From: Streptomyces guryensis
Lineage (GTDB): Bacteria; Actinomycetota; Actinomycetes; Streptomycetales; Streptomycetaceae
Direction of reading: 5' to 3'
NCBI RefSeq assembly: GCF_021261325.1
Contig: NZ_JAJSBI010000024.1
Span: 62,001 to 126,000 of the forward strand
Length of the DNA: 64,000 nucleotides
In this document: in pieces, positions 56,140-63,956 of the stretch
How positions within the stretch are numbered: position 1 is the stretch's first letter
Layout: each line of letters opens with the position of its first letter
Program-made: the position numbers and the translations under genes
Notes under the pieces: generated by a model
The model's input: only the letters and a program-made list of their open reading frames with translations
Databases searched by the model: none
Told to the model about the DNA's origin: nothing

Positions 56140-57296
56140 AGTCTCCTCCGGGAACGCGTCAGTCCTGCCCGCAGTGCGGCGATCGTCCTGGTGATGTCCG
56201 CCTCGGTCACCGAGCCCAGGTGCCCGATGCGAAAGGTGTTGCGGCCCAACGGCCGGAAGGTGCCGGCCTGCAGGAGTACGCCCTGCTCCGCGACGGCACT
56301 CAGCAGCGCGCCCTCTCCGAGCCCCTGCGGCACCTCGCCGACGGTGACGCCGTACGCCCGGTCTCGCTCCTGCGGTACCAGCAGCGGTACGCCGATGTCG
56401 GCCAAGCCCTCGTGGAGCAGGTCCCGCAGCGCGCGGTGCCGGCCGACGCGGGCCTGTCGGCCCTCCTCCAGCGCCAGCCGCAGCGCCTCGGACAGACCGA
56501 GTACGAGGTTCCCGGCCGGTGACTGGAAGTAGCCGAACTCGCCCCGCTCGGTGGCCGCCATGACGGGGAGCCAGGGGGCCAGGTCGAGGGAGTACGTGTG
56601 CGGTCGCCAGGCCCGCTCGCGCAACCGCCGCGCCGCCCGTGCGCTGAAGGCGTAGGTCGCCAGCCCCGCCGGTCCGGCCAGGCCCTTGGGCGGTCCGCCG
56701 AGATAGACGTCCAGGCCCCAGGAATCCAGTTCGATGTGTTCCGCGCCGATCGCCGAGACGCCGTCGACGAGGATCAACGCGTCGTACTTCCGTGCCAGCC
56801 GGGCCAGTTCGGGAAGGTCGGCCCGTACCCCGCTGCTGGAGTCGACATGCGCGACCAGCAGCGCCTGGTGCTCCCGGCGGGCGAGGAGCTTCTCCAACAG
56901 CTCGGGGTCGGGTGCGCGCCCCACCGGGAACCGCGGGGCCCGGACCGGGATGTCGTGCCGCAGGCAGATGTCACGCCAGCGGTCGCCCCACATACCGGTC
57001 GAGGCGACCAGGACGGGGACACCGGGCTCCAGCAGACTCGCGGCGATGCTCTCCATGCCGTGCGTGCCACTGCCCGGCACGACCGCCACCTCGGCCGACG
57101 CGGAGCCGACCAGCCGGCGCAGCCGGGCAAGGCAGCGGCCGAACTCGGCGATGAACTCCCGGTCGGTCAGCGGCGGGGCCGGGGCGCTCATCCGCTGCAG
57201 CACCGAGGCGGGCGGCCGGGTGGGGCCGACCACCATCGCCAGCGGCGCCACCGGGCTGGTGCGGCCCGCCTCTTCTCGGGTCGCGGTCCGTGTCAC
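56136..57296 (-). CDS. Class V aminotransferase (AGXT/PhnW-like)
   Basis: A 386-residue PLP enzyme. Seen: VAVVPGSGTHGMESIAASLL, STGMWGDRWRDICLRHDIPV, AHVDSSSGVRADLPELARLA, ILVDGVSAIGAEHIELDSWG and the Schiff-base lysine in YLGGPPKGLAGPAGLATYAF. It resembles alanine-glyoxylate and 2-aminoethylphosphonate transaminases. GTG at 57296 follows GGGGGAG. No phosphonate gene (no PEP mutase) is in the window, so a keto acid or aldehyde is the likelier substrate. Confidence 0.88.
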   Translation of the reverse strand: MTRTATREEAGRTSPVAPLAMVVGPTRPPASVLQRMSAPAPPLTDREFIAEFGRCLARLRRLVGSASAEVAVVPGSGTHGMESIAASLLEPGVPVLVASTGMWGDRWRDICLRHDIPVRAPRFPVGRAPDPELLEKLLARREHQALLVAHVDSSSGVRADLPELARLARKYDALILVDGVSAIGAEHIELDSWGLDVYLGGPPKGLAGPAGLATYAFSARAARRLRERAWRPHTYSLDLAPWLPVMAATERGEFGYFQSPAGNLVLGLSEALRLALEEGRQARVGRHRALRDLLHEGLADIGVPLLVPQERDRAYGVTVGEVPQGLGEGALLSAVAEQGVLLQAGTFRPLGRNTFRIGHLGSVTEADITRTIAALRAGLTRSRRRL

Positions 57297-57429
57297 CGGT
57301 CTCCCCCTTCTGGGTCGGGTGTACGTTCCGGGCCGGCCGTCCCACGTGCGGAGGCCAGGGTGGGTGTGCGGCCCGAGCGCCGGGGCGGACAACTGCCCCG
57401 GCAGCCCGAGCCTGTTGGCGACGGGCGGG

Positions 57430-57810
57430 TCACCCGACCTCGTCGATCCACTCGGCGTAGTCCTCACGGAAGGGGGTGAAGATGTCCAGGGCGACCGACC
57501 GCTCGATCGCGTGCACCTGGTGCTCGACGCCGCCCTTCACCACGAAGCTGTCGCCCGCGACGGCCTCGAACTCCTCGGCGCCGGCCCGCACCCGGATGTG
57601 GCCCGACACGAGATAGGCGAGCTGCTCGTGCGGGTGGCTGTGCAGCGGGAACACCGACCCCTGCTCCATCACATGCTCGACCAGCATGAGCTTGTCGTTG
57701 TACGAGAGCACGCGCCGCGTCAGGTTCGGGAACGCCTCCCGGCCCTTGACATCGGCCCCCTTCACGATGACGACGTCTGCGAATTCCTCGGTCTTACCGG
57801 CCGCGGTCAT
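57430..57810 (-). CDS. Small cupin protein
   Basis: A 126-residue single-domain cupin with the metal-site motif FPLHSHPHEQLAYLVSG and the second motif FVVKGGVEHQVHAIE. It could be a dioxygenase, isomerase or binding protein. ATG at 57810 is preferred because GGAGGG sits 6 nt before it; the preceding ATG overlaps that site. It is 31 bp after the radical SAM gene in the same operon. Confidence 0.85.
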   Translation of the reverse strand: MTAAGKTEEFADVVIVKGADVKGREAFPNLTRRVLSYNDKLMLVEHVMEQGSVFPLHSHPHEQLAYLVSGHIRVRAGAEEFEAVAGDSFVVKGGVEHQVHAIERSVALDIFTPFREDYAEWIDEVG

Positions 57811-57841
57811 GGTCATCCCTCCTTGTCGGTTCGGGCCCGGG

Positions 57842-59275
57842 TCAGCCGCGCGTCTCGAACAGCGGCAGGGGCGTGACGTCGGCGTTCAGTGATCCGCTGT
57901 CCGCCGCTGTGGTCGGGAAGTGCGCGCGGTCGAAGACCTGGTGCAGGGACGAGGTGCAGCCCGGCGGGATCGCGACGGCCACTCCGCGCTCGTCCAGCTC
58001 GGACTTGGCGGCGATGAACCGGTAGCTCTCCTGCGGCTGCAGTTCGAGGACCGCCCAGGGGGCCTCCTTGGCACCCAGGTGGGTACGCCGGTGGTAGACC
58101 CGTCGTACGTCGGCGGAGTCGTTGCGCACCTGCACATGCAGGGCCCGGACGTCTCCGTACCAGTCGAAGGTCGCCGTGTCGAAGCTGCCCGAGGCCGGTA
58201 GCGCGGGAACCGTGGCCGGCCGTGTACTGCCCCCGGGAATGCGTCGGATGTTGGCGTCCGCACCGCACTTGGTGCACGTGCCGTCCGCGCTGACGGCGAG
58301 GATCTCCGCGTTCAGGCCGTACCGGGTGATCTGCAGTTCCTGGCAGTTGTGGCACCGGGTGCTGGTCGAGTCGGTGTCGTAGACGTTGCCGAGGTACACA
58401 TGGCGCAGCCCCATCCCGAGCCCGACCTGGCGGGCGGCCTCCAGCCGGTCGACGGGGGTACGGATGGTGTCCGTCATCTTGTAGTCCGGGTGGAATCGGA
58501 CGTAGTGCGTGGGAACTTCGGGACCGAGCCTGTCGAGTACGAACGCGCCGATGTCGTGGGCGGTCTTCTCGTTGTCGCTCAGGTCCGTGACCATGAGCGT
58601 CGAAACCTCGACGTGCTTTCCCGCGCGGTACACCTGCTCGGTGCCGTCCAGAACGGGTTCGAGCCAGCCCTTGGTGATTTTCCGGTAGTACTTGGGGTCG
58701 ATCGATTTGATCGAGATGGAGAAGATGTCGATGACCGGGATGAGTTCGTCGATGGCCTTTTCGGAAATAAAGAAGGCCGACTTGTAGAGGTTGACGATTC
58801 CGGCCTCTTTGGCCAGGGCCGCTGTCTCCACAACGAACTCGTGCCAGACGACCGGGTCGTTGTACGTCCAGGAGATGACGCCTATGTCGTGCCGCTTGGC
58901 GATGTCGACGACCTCTTGTGGCGTGTAGTAGAAGACGTCTTTGTCCTCGACATAACGAGCCTGCGACGTCTTCCAGTTGTGGCAGTAGTCGCAGTTCAGC
59001 ATGCACCCGATGTTGCCCATCGAGAGGATGCGGGCACCCGGCTCGTAATGGAAGACCGCCTCCGTTTCGATCGTCTCCTCCGTGGCGTGCACGGAGCGGC
59101 CGTAGTTCAGACTGACCAGGCGCCCGTCGCGGTTGGCCCGCACCATGCAGAAGCCATGCTGCCCCGGCCTGATACGGCAGTTTCGGGGGCTCAGATGGCA
59201 GCGGACCACGTCGTCGGGGAGGCGCTCCTCAAGGCGTGCCGGATAGCCGAATTCCTGCCATTTCTTGTCCGCCAT
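57842..59275 (-). CDS. AmrS-like radical SAM enzyme with C-terminal extension
   Basis: A 477-residue radical SAM enzyme of the type found in the AmmeMemoRadiSam system. The N-terminal half is typical: CHLSPRNCRIRPGQHGFCMV, the [4Fe-4S] motif C91-MLN-C95-DY-C98, VISWTYNDPVVWHEFVVETA and HYVRFHPDYKMTD. Two CxxC pairs (STRCHNCQEL, GTCTKCGADA) form a zinc-ribbon-like element. Some 130 further residues form a beta-rich extra domain (RALHVQVRNDSADVRRVYHR, AVAIPPGCTSSLHQVFDR) not present in ordinary ~340-residue members. No memo or ammecr1 gene is nearby. It lies 6 bp after the 7Fe ferredoxin gene. Confidence 0.87.
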   Translation of the reverse strand: MADKKWQEFGYPARLEERLPDDVVRCHLSPRNCRIRPGQHGFCMVRANRDGRLVSLNYGRSVHATEETIETEAVFHYEPGARILSMGNIGCMLNCDYCHNWKTSQARYVEDKDVFYYTPQEVVDIAKRHDIGVISWTYNDPVVWHEFVVETAALAKEAGIVNLYKSAFFISEKAIDELIPVIDIFSISIKSIDPKYYRKITKGWLEPVLDGTEQVYRAGKHVEVSTLMVTDLSDNEKTAHDIGAFVLDRLGPEVPTHYVRFHPDYKMTDTIRTPVDRLEAARQVGLGMGLRHVYLGNVYDTDSTSTRCHNCQELQITRYGLNAEILAVSADGTCTKCGADANIRRIPGGSTRPATVPALPASGSFDTATFDWYGDVRALHVQVRNDSADVRRVYHRRTHLGAKEAPWAVLELQPQESYRFIAAKSELDERGVAVAIPPGCTSSLHQVFDRAHFPTTAADSGSLNADVTPLPLFETRG

Positions 59276-59281
59276 CTCTGT

Positions 59282-59611
59282 CTACCTTCCGTCCTTGGCC
59301 GTTACGGGGAGAGCGCTGACGGCGGAGTGATCGGCACCCGTGGGTCCCGTTCCCGCGGCCCCGCCGGGGGTACCCAGGTCGGCGAAGAACTCACGGTTGA
59401 CCTCCGCATAATGCGACCACTTCTCCGGGAGTTCAGCCTCCGGGAAAATAGCCTCGACCGGGCAGACCGGCTCGCAGGCATGGCAGTCGATGCATTCATC
59501 GGGATGGATGTACAGGGTGCGGTCACCTTCATAGATGCAGTCCACCGGACAAACATCCAGACAGGCCTTGTCCTTGATGTCCACGCACGGTTCCGCGATC
59601 ACGTAAGTCAA
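59282..59611 (-). CDS. fdxA: 7Fe (3Fe-4S/4Fe-4S) ferredoxin
   Basis: A 109-residue ferredoxin starting TYVIAEPCVDIKDKACLDVC, with eight cysteines (9, 17, 21, 25, 40, 43, 46, 50) in the FdxA arrangement for one 3Fe-4S and one 4Fe-4S cluster. TTG at 59611 follows GGGAG and fits the family N-terminus, where Met normally precedes TYVIAEPC. It is the likely reductant of the radical SAM enzyme encoded 6 bp downstream. Confidence 0.92.
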   Translation of the reverse strand: MTYVIAEPCVDIKDKACLDVCPVDCIYEGDRTLYIHPDECIDCHACEPVCPVEAIFPEAELPEKWSHYAEVNREFFADLGTPGGAAGTGPTGADHSAVSALPVTAKDGR

Positions 59612-59849
59612 TCGAGTTCTCCCACGAGACGGAGGGATTGAATGTGCGAGATGAAGCGGCACGAAGCGGGACCGACGCTACAGCGAATAAATTCAGCAGG
59701 CAACAGAATCCGTACGGTCATTGGCGAGCGCCCGGACGGACGTCTCTGCCACACCCGTTGGATGGCGACTAGCATGACGATTTCCTGCTCCCACCGGCTT
59801 TCCTCGTCTCACCTCGGCGAATTGAAAGAAAGACAGAAGGGATTCGGAC

Positions 59850-60677
59850 TTGCCTGTGAACAGCCGCACGCATTTCCACCGCCCGCCGCGTATCGCGGTG
59901 CTGCAGCACGCGGGCTGGGAGAAGCCCGGCACGTTCGGCCGGCTGCTGGCCGAACGCGGCGCGACGCTGGTCCCGGTCCGGGTCGACGAAGGGGCCCTGC
60001 CGCCCCCACCGTCCTCGGTCCACGGCATCCTGGCGATGGGCGGGCCCATGAGCGTCAACGATCCACTGCCCTGGCTCGCACCGGAGAAGGACTACATCCG
60101 CACCGCCGTACGACTCGGCGTCCCGTTCTTCGGAGTGTGTCTCGGGGCCCAGCTGCTCGCCGCCGCCTGCGGTGCCACCGTCCGGCCGGCCGATCCGCAC
60201 TACGGCATGCACCAAGTGCGCCTGGAGCCAGGGGCCTTCGACGACCCCCTGTTCGGCGGGCTGTCACGGAACCTGCCGGTGTTCCAGTGGCACGGCGAGA
60301 ACTTCGACCGCCCGGCCGGGGCCACCGCCCTGGCCGGATCACCCGGATGCCCCTACGAGGCCATCCGAGTCGGGGCGTCCGCCTACGGGGTGCAGTTCCA
60401 TCTGGAGCTCGACCCGCGGCTTCTCGCGGAATGGCTGGCCATCCCCGGCTGCGCGTCCGAGCTGATCGACCGGTGCGGGGCGGACGCGCCGCACCGGATG
60501 ACCGAGGATCTGCTCAAGACGGCGGTGCGCATGGAGCGGTACGCGCGGCGGATCTTCGGCGGCTGGGCCGACCTCGTGGCCCAGCGCGCCGAGTCCCGCA
60601 GCGGGCGCTTCAACAGCGCCCGCCTTTCCGCTGTTCCAGGAGTGCGGACAACCGGTGGTAGTCCTCTGCGCACTTGA
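59850..60677 (+). CDS. Class I glutamine amidotransferase (GMP-synthase-like)
   Basis: A 275-residue stand-alone GATase. The triad is Cys97 (FFGVCLGAQLL), His184 and Glu186 (GVQFHLELDP). It resembles YfeJ/PuuD-type GATases of unknown function rather than full GMP synthase. TTG at 59850 follows AGAAGGG; GTG at 59856 is an alternative. The last ~22 codons overlap the 3' end of the convergent StrR-like gene by 68 bp, so its C-terminus may be extended by loss of an earlier stop. It may hydrolyse a gamma-glutamyl group, supply ammonia, or give resistance; unresolved. Confidence 0.84.
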   Translation: MPVNSRTHFHRPPRIAVLQHAGWEKPGTFGRLLAERGATLVPVRVDEGALPPPPSSVHGILAMGGPMSVNDPLPWLAPEKDYIRTAVRLGVPFFGVCLGAQLLAAACGATVRPADPHYGMHQVRLEPGAFDDPLFGGLSRNLPVFQWHGENFDRPAGATALAGSPGCPYEAIRVGASAYGVQFHLELDPRLLAEWLAIPGCASELIDRCGADAPHRMTEDLLKTAVRMERYARRIFGGWADLVAQRAESRSGRFNSARLSAVPGVRTTGGSPLRT

Positions 60678-61617
60678 GGGCAAGCTGCGCGATCCTGCTC
60701 AGGCAGTGTTCGGGCAGGACTTCGGCGATGTGGTGCAACTGGTCGGCCGCCGCCACGTGCGCGTCCATCGCGCGCAGTACCAGGCGGCCGGCTTCGCTGT
60801 ATCTCAGGGACGGGTCGGTGCGCAGGCGTTGGAGATTCGCCTTCCAGTCCGTATCGATGCGGGCGAAAGGTTTCGTCGGCACCACCTCCGGCGCCGATGG
60901 GGACACCACGTCGTTCGCCGCGGCAGGCACGATCTGGGTTGCGGTCGACGCGAAACCGTTCCGCTGATGCCGGTGTACGCCCGTTTCCCGGTGCGCGGGT
61001 GCCGCTTCGGCGCTGGGCTCCCCCACGGGCAAGGGAGAGGCCGCCCGCTCGTCCCGGCCGGAGCGCACCACCGACCGGACCCGGCCGTCGCGCCCCACCC
61101 GGGCCGCCAACTGGGGAATTTCCCCACTCGACCTGCGGATCGCACCGACCGTCTTGTGCGCGAGGCCGACCTTGGCCGCCACCGCGCGATCGGACAGGTC
61201 CGGGCGTGCCGTGACGATACGCAGTGCGGCCGCTTTGCGGTCGGCCAGTGTCAAAGGCAGGCCGTGTTTTGTATTCGTCTCGACAGCGAGGATGAAAGCC
61301 TCCTCCTCGCTGCCCTCGAAAAACCGCGCACGCACCGTACGTTCACCCCGGATCCTGGCAGCCTCCAGCCGATGCATACCGTCGATCACACGCATGGTGG
61401 GCCAATGCAGAAGGATGGGCGGTAATTCTGCGTCGGTTCCCGCAAGGAGTTGCGCATGGGTGCTGTCACTGCCCGCACTGCGCGGTGAATCAGCGGGGAG
61501 TATCACTGGGATCGGAACGTCGGTGGTCTCATGACCAGGAGGGAGCGAGAATGGACACGTCTCGGACGGATGGGGCATCTCAGGCGCGTGGACGCTACAG
61601 CCTTCAGGGTCTTTCAT
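60610..61617 (-). CDS. StrR/NovG-type ParB-like pathway regulator
   Basis: A 335-residue regulator of the StrR family that activates antibiotic clusters. The ParB-like N-terminal domain is clear (LHWPTMRVIDGMHRLEAARI, EEEAFILAVETNTKHGLPLT), followed by an HTH (LSDRAVAAKVGLAHKTVGAI) and a variable C-terminal half. Start ATG follows GGGGGA by 5 nt. Codon 65 is TTA (61423-61425), so translation should depend on the bldA tRNA. It is the only obvious pathway-specific regulator in the cluster. Confidence 0.9.
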   Translation of the reverse strand: MKDPEGCSVHAPEMPHPSETCPFSLPPGHETTDVPIPVILPADSPRSAGSDSTHAQLLAGTDAELPPILLHWPTMRVIDGMHRLEAARIRGERTVRARFFEGSEEEAFILAVETNTKHGLPLTLADRKAAALRIVTARPDLSDRAVAAKVGLAHKTVGAIRRSSGEIPQLAARVGRDGRVRSVVRSGRDERAASPLPVGEPSAEAAPAHRETGVHRHQRNGFASTATQIVPAAANDVVSPSAPEVVPTKPFARIDTDWKANLQRLRTDPSLRYSEAGRLVLRAMDAHVAAADQLHHIAEVLPEHCLSRIAQLALKCAEDYHRLSALLEQRKGGRC

Positions 61618-61702
61618 GGAATCCCCCTACTACTGCGGGTCCGAAGCACCGACCCGCCCCGCGATTTTCAGATCATGAAGAGTTCCCAAAGAGCTGTGCG
61701 CG

Positions 61703-62320
61703 TCAGGCGAGAAAGAGACGCGCAGCGAGGAAGAGGATGACGCCATTACCGATGAGCGCCGTCCACAGCCGCCCCTTCTCACTGGTGAGCACCCTGCTCA
61801 CCAGGGCCCCTCCGATCGCGAGAACAGCCTGCCAACTTGCGGAGGCAGCGAATGCCGCAGCCACGAAGACCACGCTGTCCCAGGACGTCCACGCATCATT
61901 GCGCAGGCCGAGGACAAGGGCGGAGAAATAGATGATGGTCAGCGGGTTGAGGATGGTGAGCCCGAGTAGCTGGAGATAAGCACGCCCCGGCTTCTTCACT
62001 TTTACGGTCTGCGCATTTCCAGAATCTCGGGAACGCCGGATCGCCCCGGAAATACCTTTTGCCGCGATGGCCAGGAGAACCACGGCCGCGGTCCACCTCA
62101 TCGGTTCTGCGACCGGCTTCAGGATATTGGCAAGAGCTACGCCGGACAACGCCGCAACAAGGGCATAAAGTCCGTCTGCGGTCGCAGTTCCCATCGCTCC
62201 GGCTAATCCGACACGCAGGGAGGTCTGAGCCGAAAGCGTAATGATCAGCACAGTGATCGCTCCGACCGGCATAGCAATTCCGTATCCAGCAAGAACGCCG
62301 GCAATCAGAGTTTCACCCAC
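61703..62320 (-). CDS. LysE family translocator
   Basis: A 205-residue exporter with about six membrane helices: GYGIAMPVGAITVLIITLSA, GLAGAMGTATADGLYALVAA, LGLTILNPLTIIYFSALVLG and AASASWQAVLAIGGALVSRV. GTG at 62320 follows GGGGG. Codon 39 is TTA (62204-62206). LysE proteins export amino acids, fitting an amino-acid-like product. It lies 85 bp upstream of the StrR-like gene in the same direction, so they may be co-transcribed. Confidence 0.88.
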   Translation of the reverse strand: MGETLIAGVLAGYGIAMPVGAITVLIITLSAQTSLRVGLAGAMGTATADGLYALVAALSGVALANILKPVAEPMRWTAAVVLLAIAAKGISGAIRRSRDSGNAQTVKVKKPGRAYLQLLGLTILNPLTIIYFSALVLGLRNDAWTSWDSVVFVAAAFAASASWQAVLAIGGALVSRVLTSEKGRLWTALIGNGVILFLAARLFLA

Positions 62321-62846
62321 ACATACCCCCCGCAACAAACCCCATTGGCCAGAAGTCACAGTACCCGCGACCGCCCCGACCGGGCGCACGCGTAACTCAC
62401 TATTTACACGCGTCATCCGCGGCACCCGCCATGCGTAGATACGCGAATCACCGGAACAGCCCGACATACGAATCGGGGTGCCGACTGTCAATGCCGACGG
62501 CCATGGATCCATTAAATTGGCTGAAACTGTGCCGCCCCGAAGCACATCACATCCCTCTGTCCGGCACCTTCAGAAGCCAACAGTGTTTGTGGTCGGAGGA
62601 CGACGGCCTCTGGTAGCTCGACAAGGAGATCCGCAGACTGCGGTATGCAGTGCTGTGCCCGTATGCCGCTCGTCGTCCGGCACGATTCCAGGCCATGCGC
62701 CATGGGGTCCAGGGCGTCGAGAGCACCGAGCCTGAAGAGCTGATCTCGCTCTGACATGGGCCGACGCTCCCGCATGCACCGACGGCGGCCGCTCCCTCGA
62801 TGCCCTTGCCGGATCGTCTACTGCGTGCGCTCACGGCCAATCATCG
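62321..62846. other. Gene-poor interval
   Basis: About 525 bp before repeat A. A minus-strand ORF (62512-62757 from MSERDQLFRLGAL) and a plus-strand frame (DKEIRRLRYAVLCPYAARRP, ending at 62753) overlap at about 62610-62760, but neither has a ribosome site or a recognisable family. I see no firm gene. Confidence 0.4.
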
Positions 62847-63001
62847 CCAGGACCCGAGCCGGGCGTGAGATCTGTCCGGACCGGACAGTCCGAGACGCCT
62901 TTCATCCCATCGAAGACCGCTGGATTTCATCCATCACCCCAGCGGCGGCAAGACTCCCCTGACGGAATGTCACGCACGGCTGTCCACCGGAACCCTTTGC
63001 G
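62847..63001 (+). repeat. Diverged direct repeat A, right copy
   Basis: Same orientation as 45255-45425, with shared blocks CCAGGACCCGAGCCGG, GGACCGGACAGTCC, TGTCACGCACGGCTGTCCAC and TTTGCG at the end. It is no longer coding. Confidence 0.7.
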
Positions 63002-63155
63002 CCAGCAAAATCCATCCCCACGAGCAAGGAAACGACCAGGTCAGAGCGTTAGATCGTCGAGCTCGTCAGAGAACCCAAACCTCCGACCCGCGCATTACGA
63101 TGCACAGACAGGCAGTGCCCGTTTTGCCGAAATTCCAAGGTCACCCGAACCAAGA

Positions 63156-63185
63156 AACCCCAGGTCAAAGGCCTGACCTGGGGTT
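63156..63185 (-). terminator. Terminator downstream of the tRNA-Thr fragment
   Basis: AACCCCAGGTCA and TGACCTGGGGTT form a perfect 12-bp stem with a 6-nt loop. It begins 5 bp after the CCA end of the tRNA fragment, in the position of a normal tRNA terminator. Confidence 0.8.
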
Positions 63186-63190
63186 CACCG

Positions 63191-63235
63191 TGGAGCCGCC
63201 TTCGGGATTCGAACCCGAGACCTACGCATTACGAG
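63191..63235 (-). tRNA. 3' half of tRNA-Thr(CGT), probable attachment site
   Basis: On the reverse strand, 45 nt starting CTCGTAATGCGTAGG and ending GGCGGCTCCA match the anticodon loop (CGT), variable loop, T arm (GGGTTCGAATCCCG), acceptor 3' strand and encoded CCA of tRNA-Thr. The D arm and 5' acceptor strand are absent; upstream sequence (CCCCTGTCGGG) is unrelated. A 3' tRNA segment of this length is what tyrosine-recombinase integrative elements leave as att core. It is not a functional tRNA. Confidence 0.85.
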
Positions 63236-63243
63236 CCCGACAG

Positions 63244-63856
63244 GGGTCATGCCGGGTTGTGCTGCGCGGTCGCACCATCTCCCGTTTTCCCAGATCAGAG
63301 CGCCTGTCGCGGTCCCGCTCTTCCCACAGGGTGTTGCACCGTCCAAAGGCGTCCGCACTCCCCTCGCGCTCCCCCATACTCTGAGGAGGCGCCATATCCG
63401 TCCAGACAGCCCGCTGCTGTCACCATGCTGGCACAGCTTGTGGAGATCGAACAGTCCGGATGGCACCCGGCGGGCGCGGGCACCTCACGCACCATGTACG
63501 CACGAGCGAGCACCGCAGCACGCACAGCAGCGGCAGTGCCCCGAGCAGGAGCGACGCTCACGCTCGTGCCGTGTCACGGTGGTCGGCTCCTCGGCTTCGG
63601 CAGGCTCCGGCACGCCGATGTGCAGCAGCTGGAGCAAGTCGGCAGTGATCACCGGGTAGGCCTTGCCCAAGCGGAGGACCGTGCACGCATGCCCATGGCC
63701 GCACCCCACAGCGCGAGCCGACCACCGCGAGAGCCACCGTGTTGGTGAACACAGGCGCCAGAACAGCTGCGCCCCAGCAGCGCGGCAAGGATCCGGGCAC
63801 CAGCCCGAGAATCACCCACGCCGCCAAATCAGAGGGCCCGTCGGGAACACCGCCCC
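63244..63856. other. Interval to the right of the att-like site
   Basis: About 600 bp with no gene I can name. Several overlapping ORFs exist but none has a ribosome site or family signature; a minus-strand frame around 63560-63860 has a hydrophobic stretch (LAAWVILGLVPGSLP then AVLAPVFTNTVALAVVG), perhaps a decayed membrane protein. Confidence 0.35.
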
Positions 63857-63956
63857 CCATGCCCTGCATACCCACCGCATCGGCGCGAACAGCACCCGCT
63901 CGGTCAAGCTATCGACCGGCGGGTGAGCACGACCAACTCGACCGCGTCCCGCTTGA
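63857..63956 (-). mobile_element. Repeat B right copy with IS3-type orfA remnant
   Basis: Matches 45655-45754 in the same orientation. The minus strand reads LKRDAVELVVLTRRSIA then stop, the counterpart of FKRDVVELVVLAARSMA then stop in the left copy, so the same truncated OrfA-like start is at both places. Sequence right of 63960 no longer matches. Confidence 0.55.

Noticed and set aside
59850..60677. GMP synthase (guaA)
   Set aside because: Only the GATase domain is present; the ATP-pyrophosphatase and dimerisation domains are absent.
46033..62320. Phosphonate cluster suggested by the PhnW-like aminotransferase
   Set aside because: No PEP mutase or phosphonopyruvate decarboxylase is present, and class V aminotransferases have many other roles.
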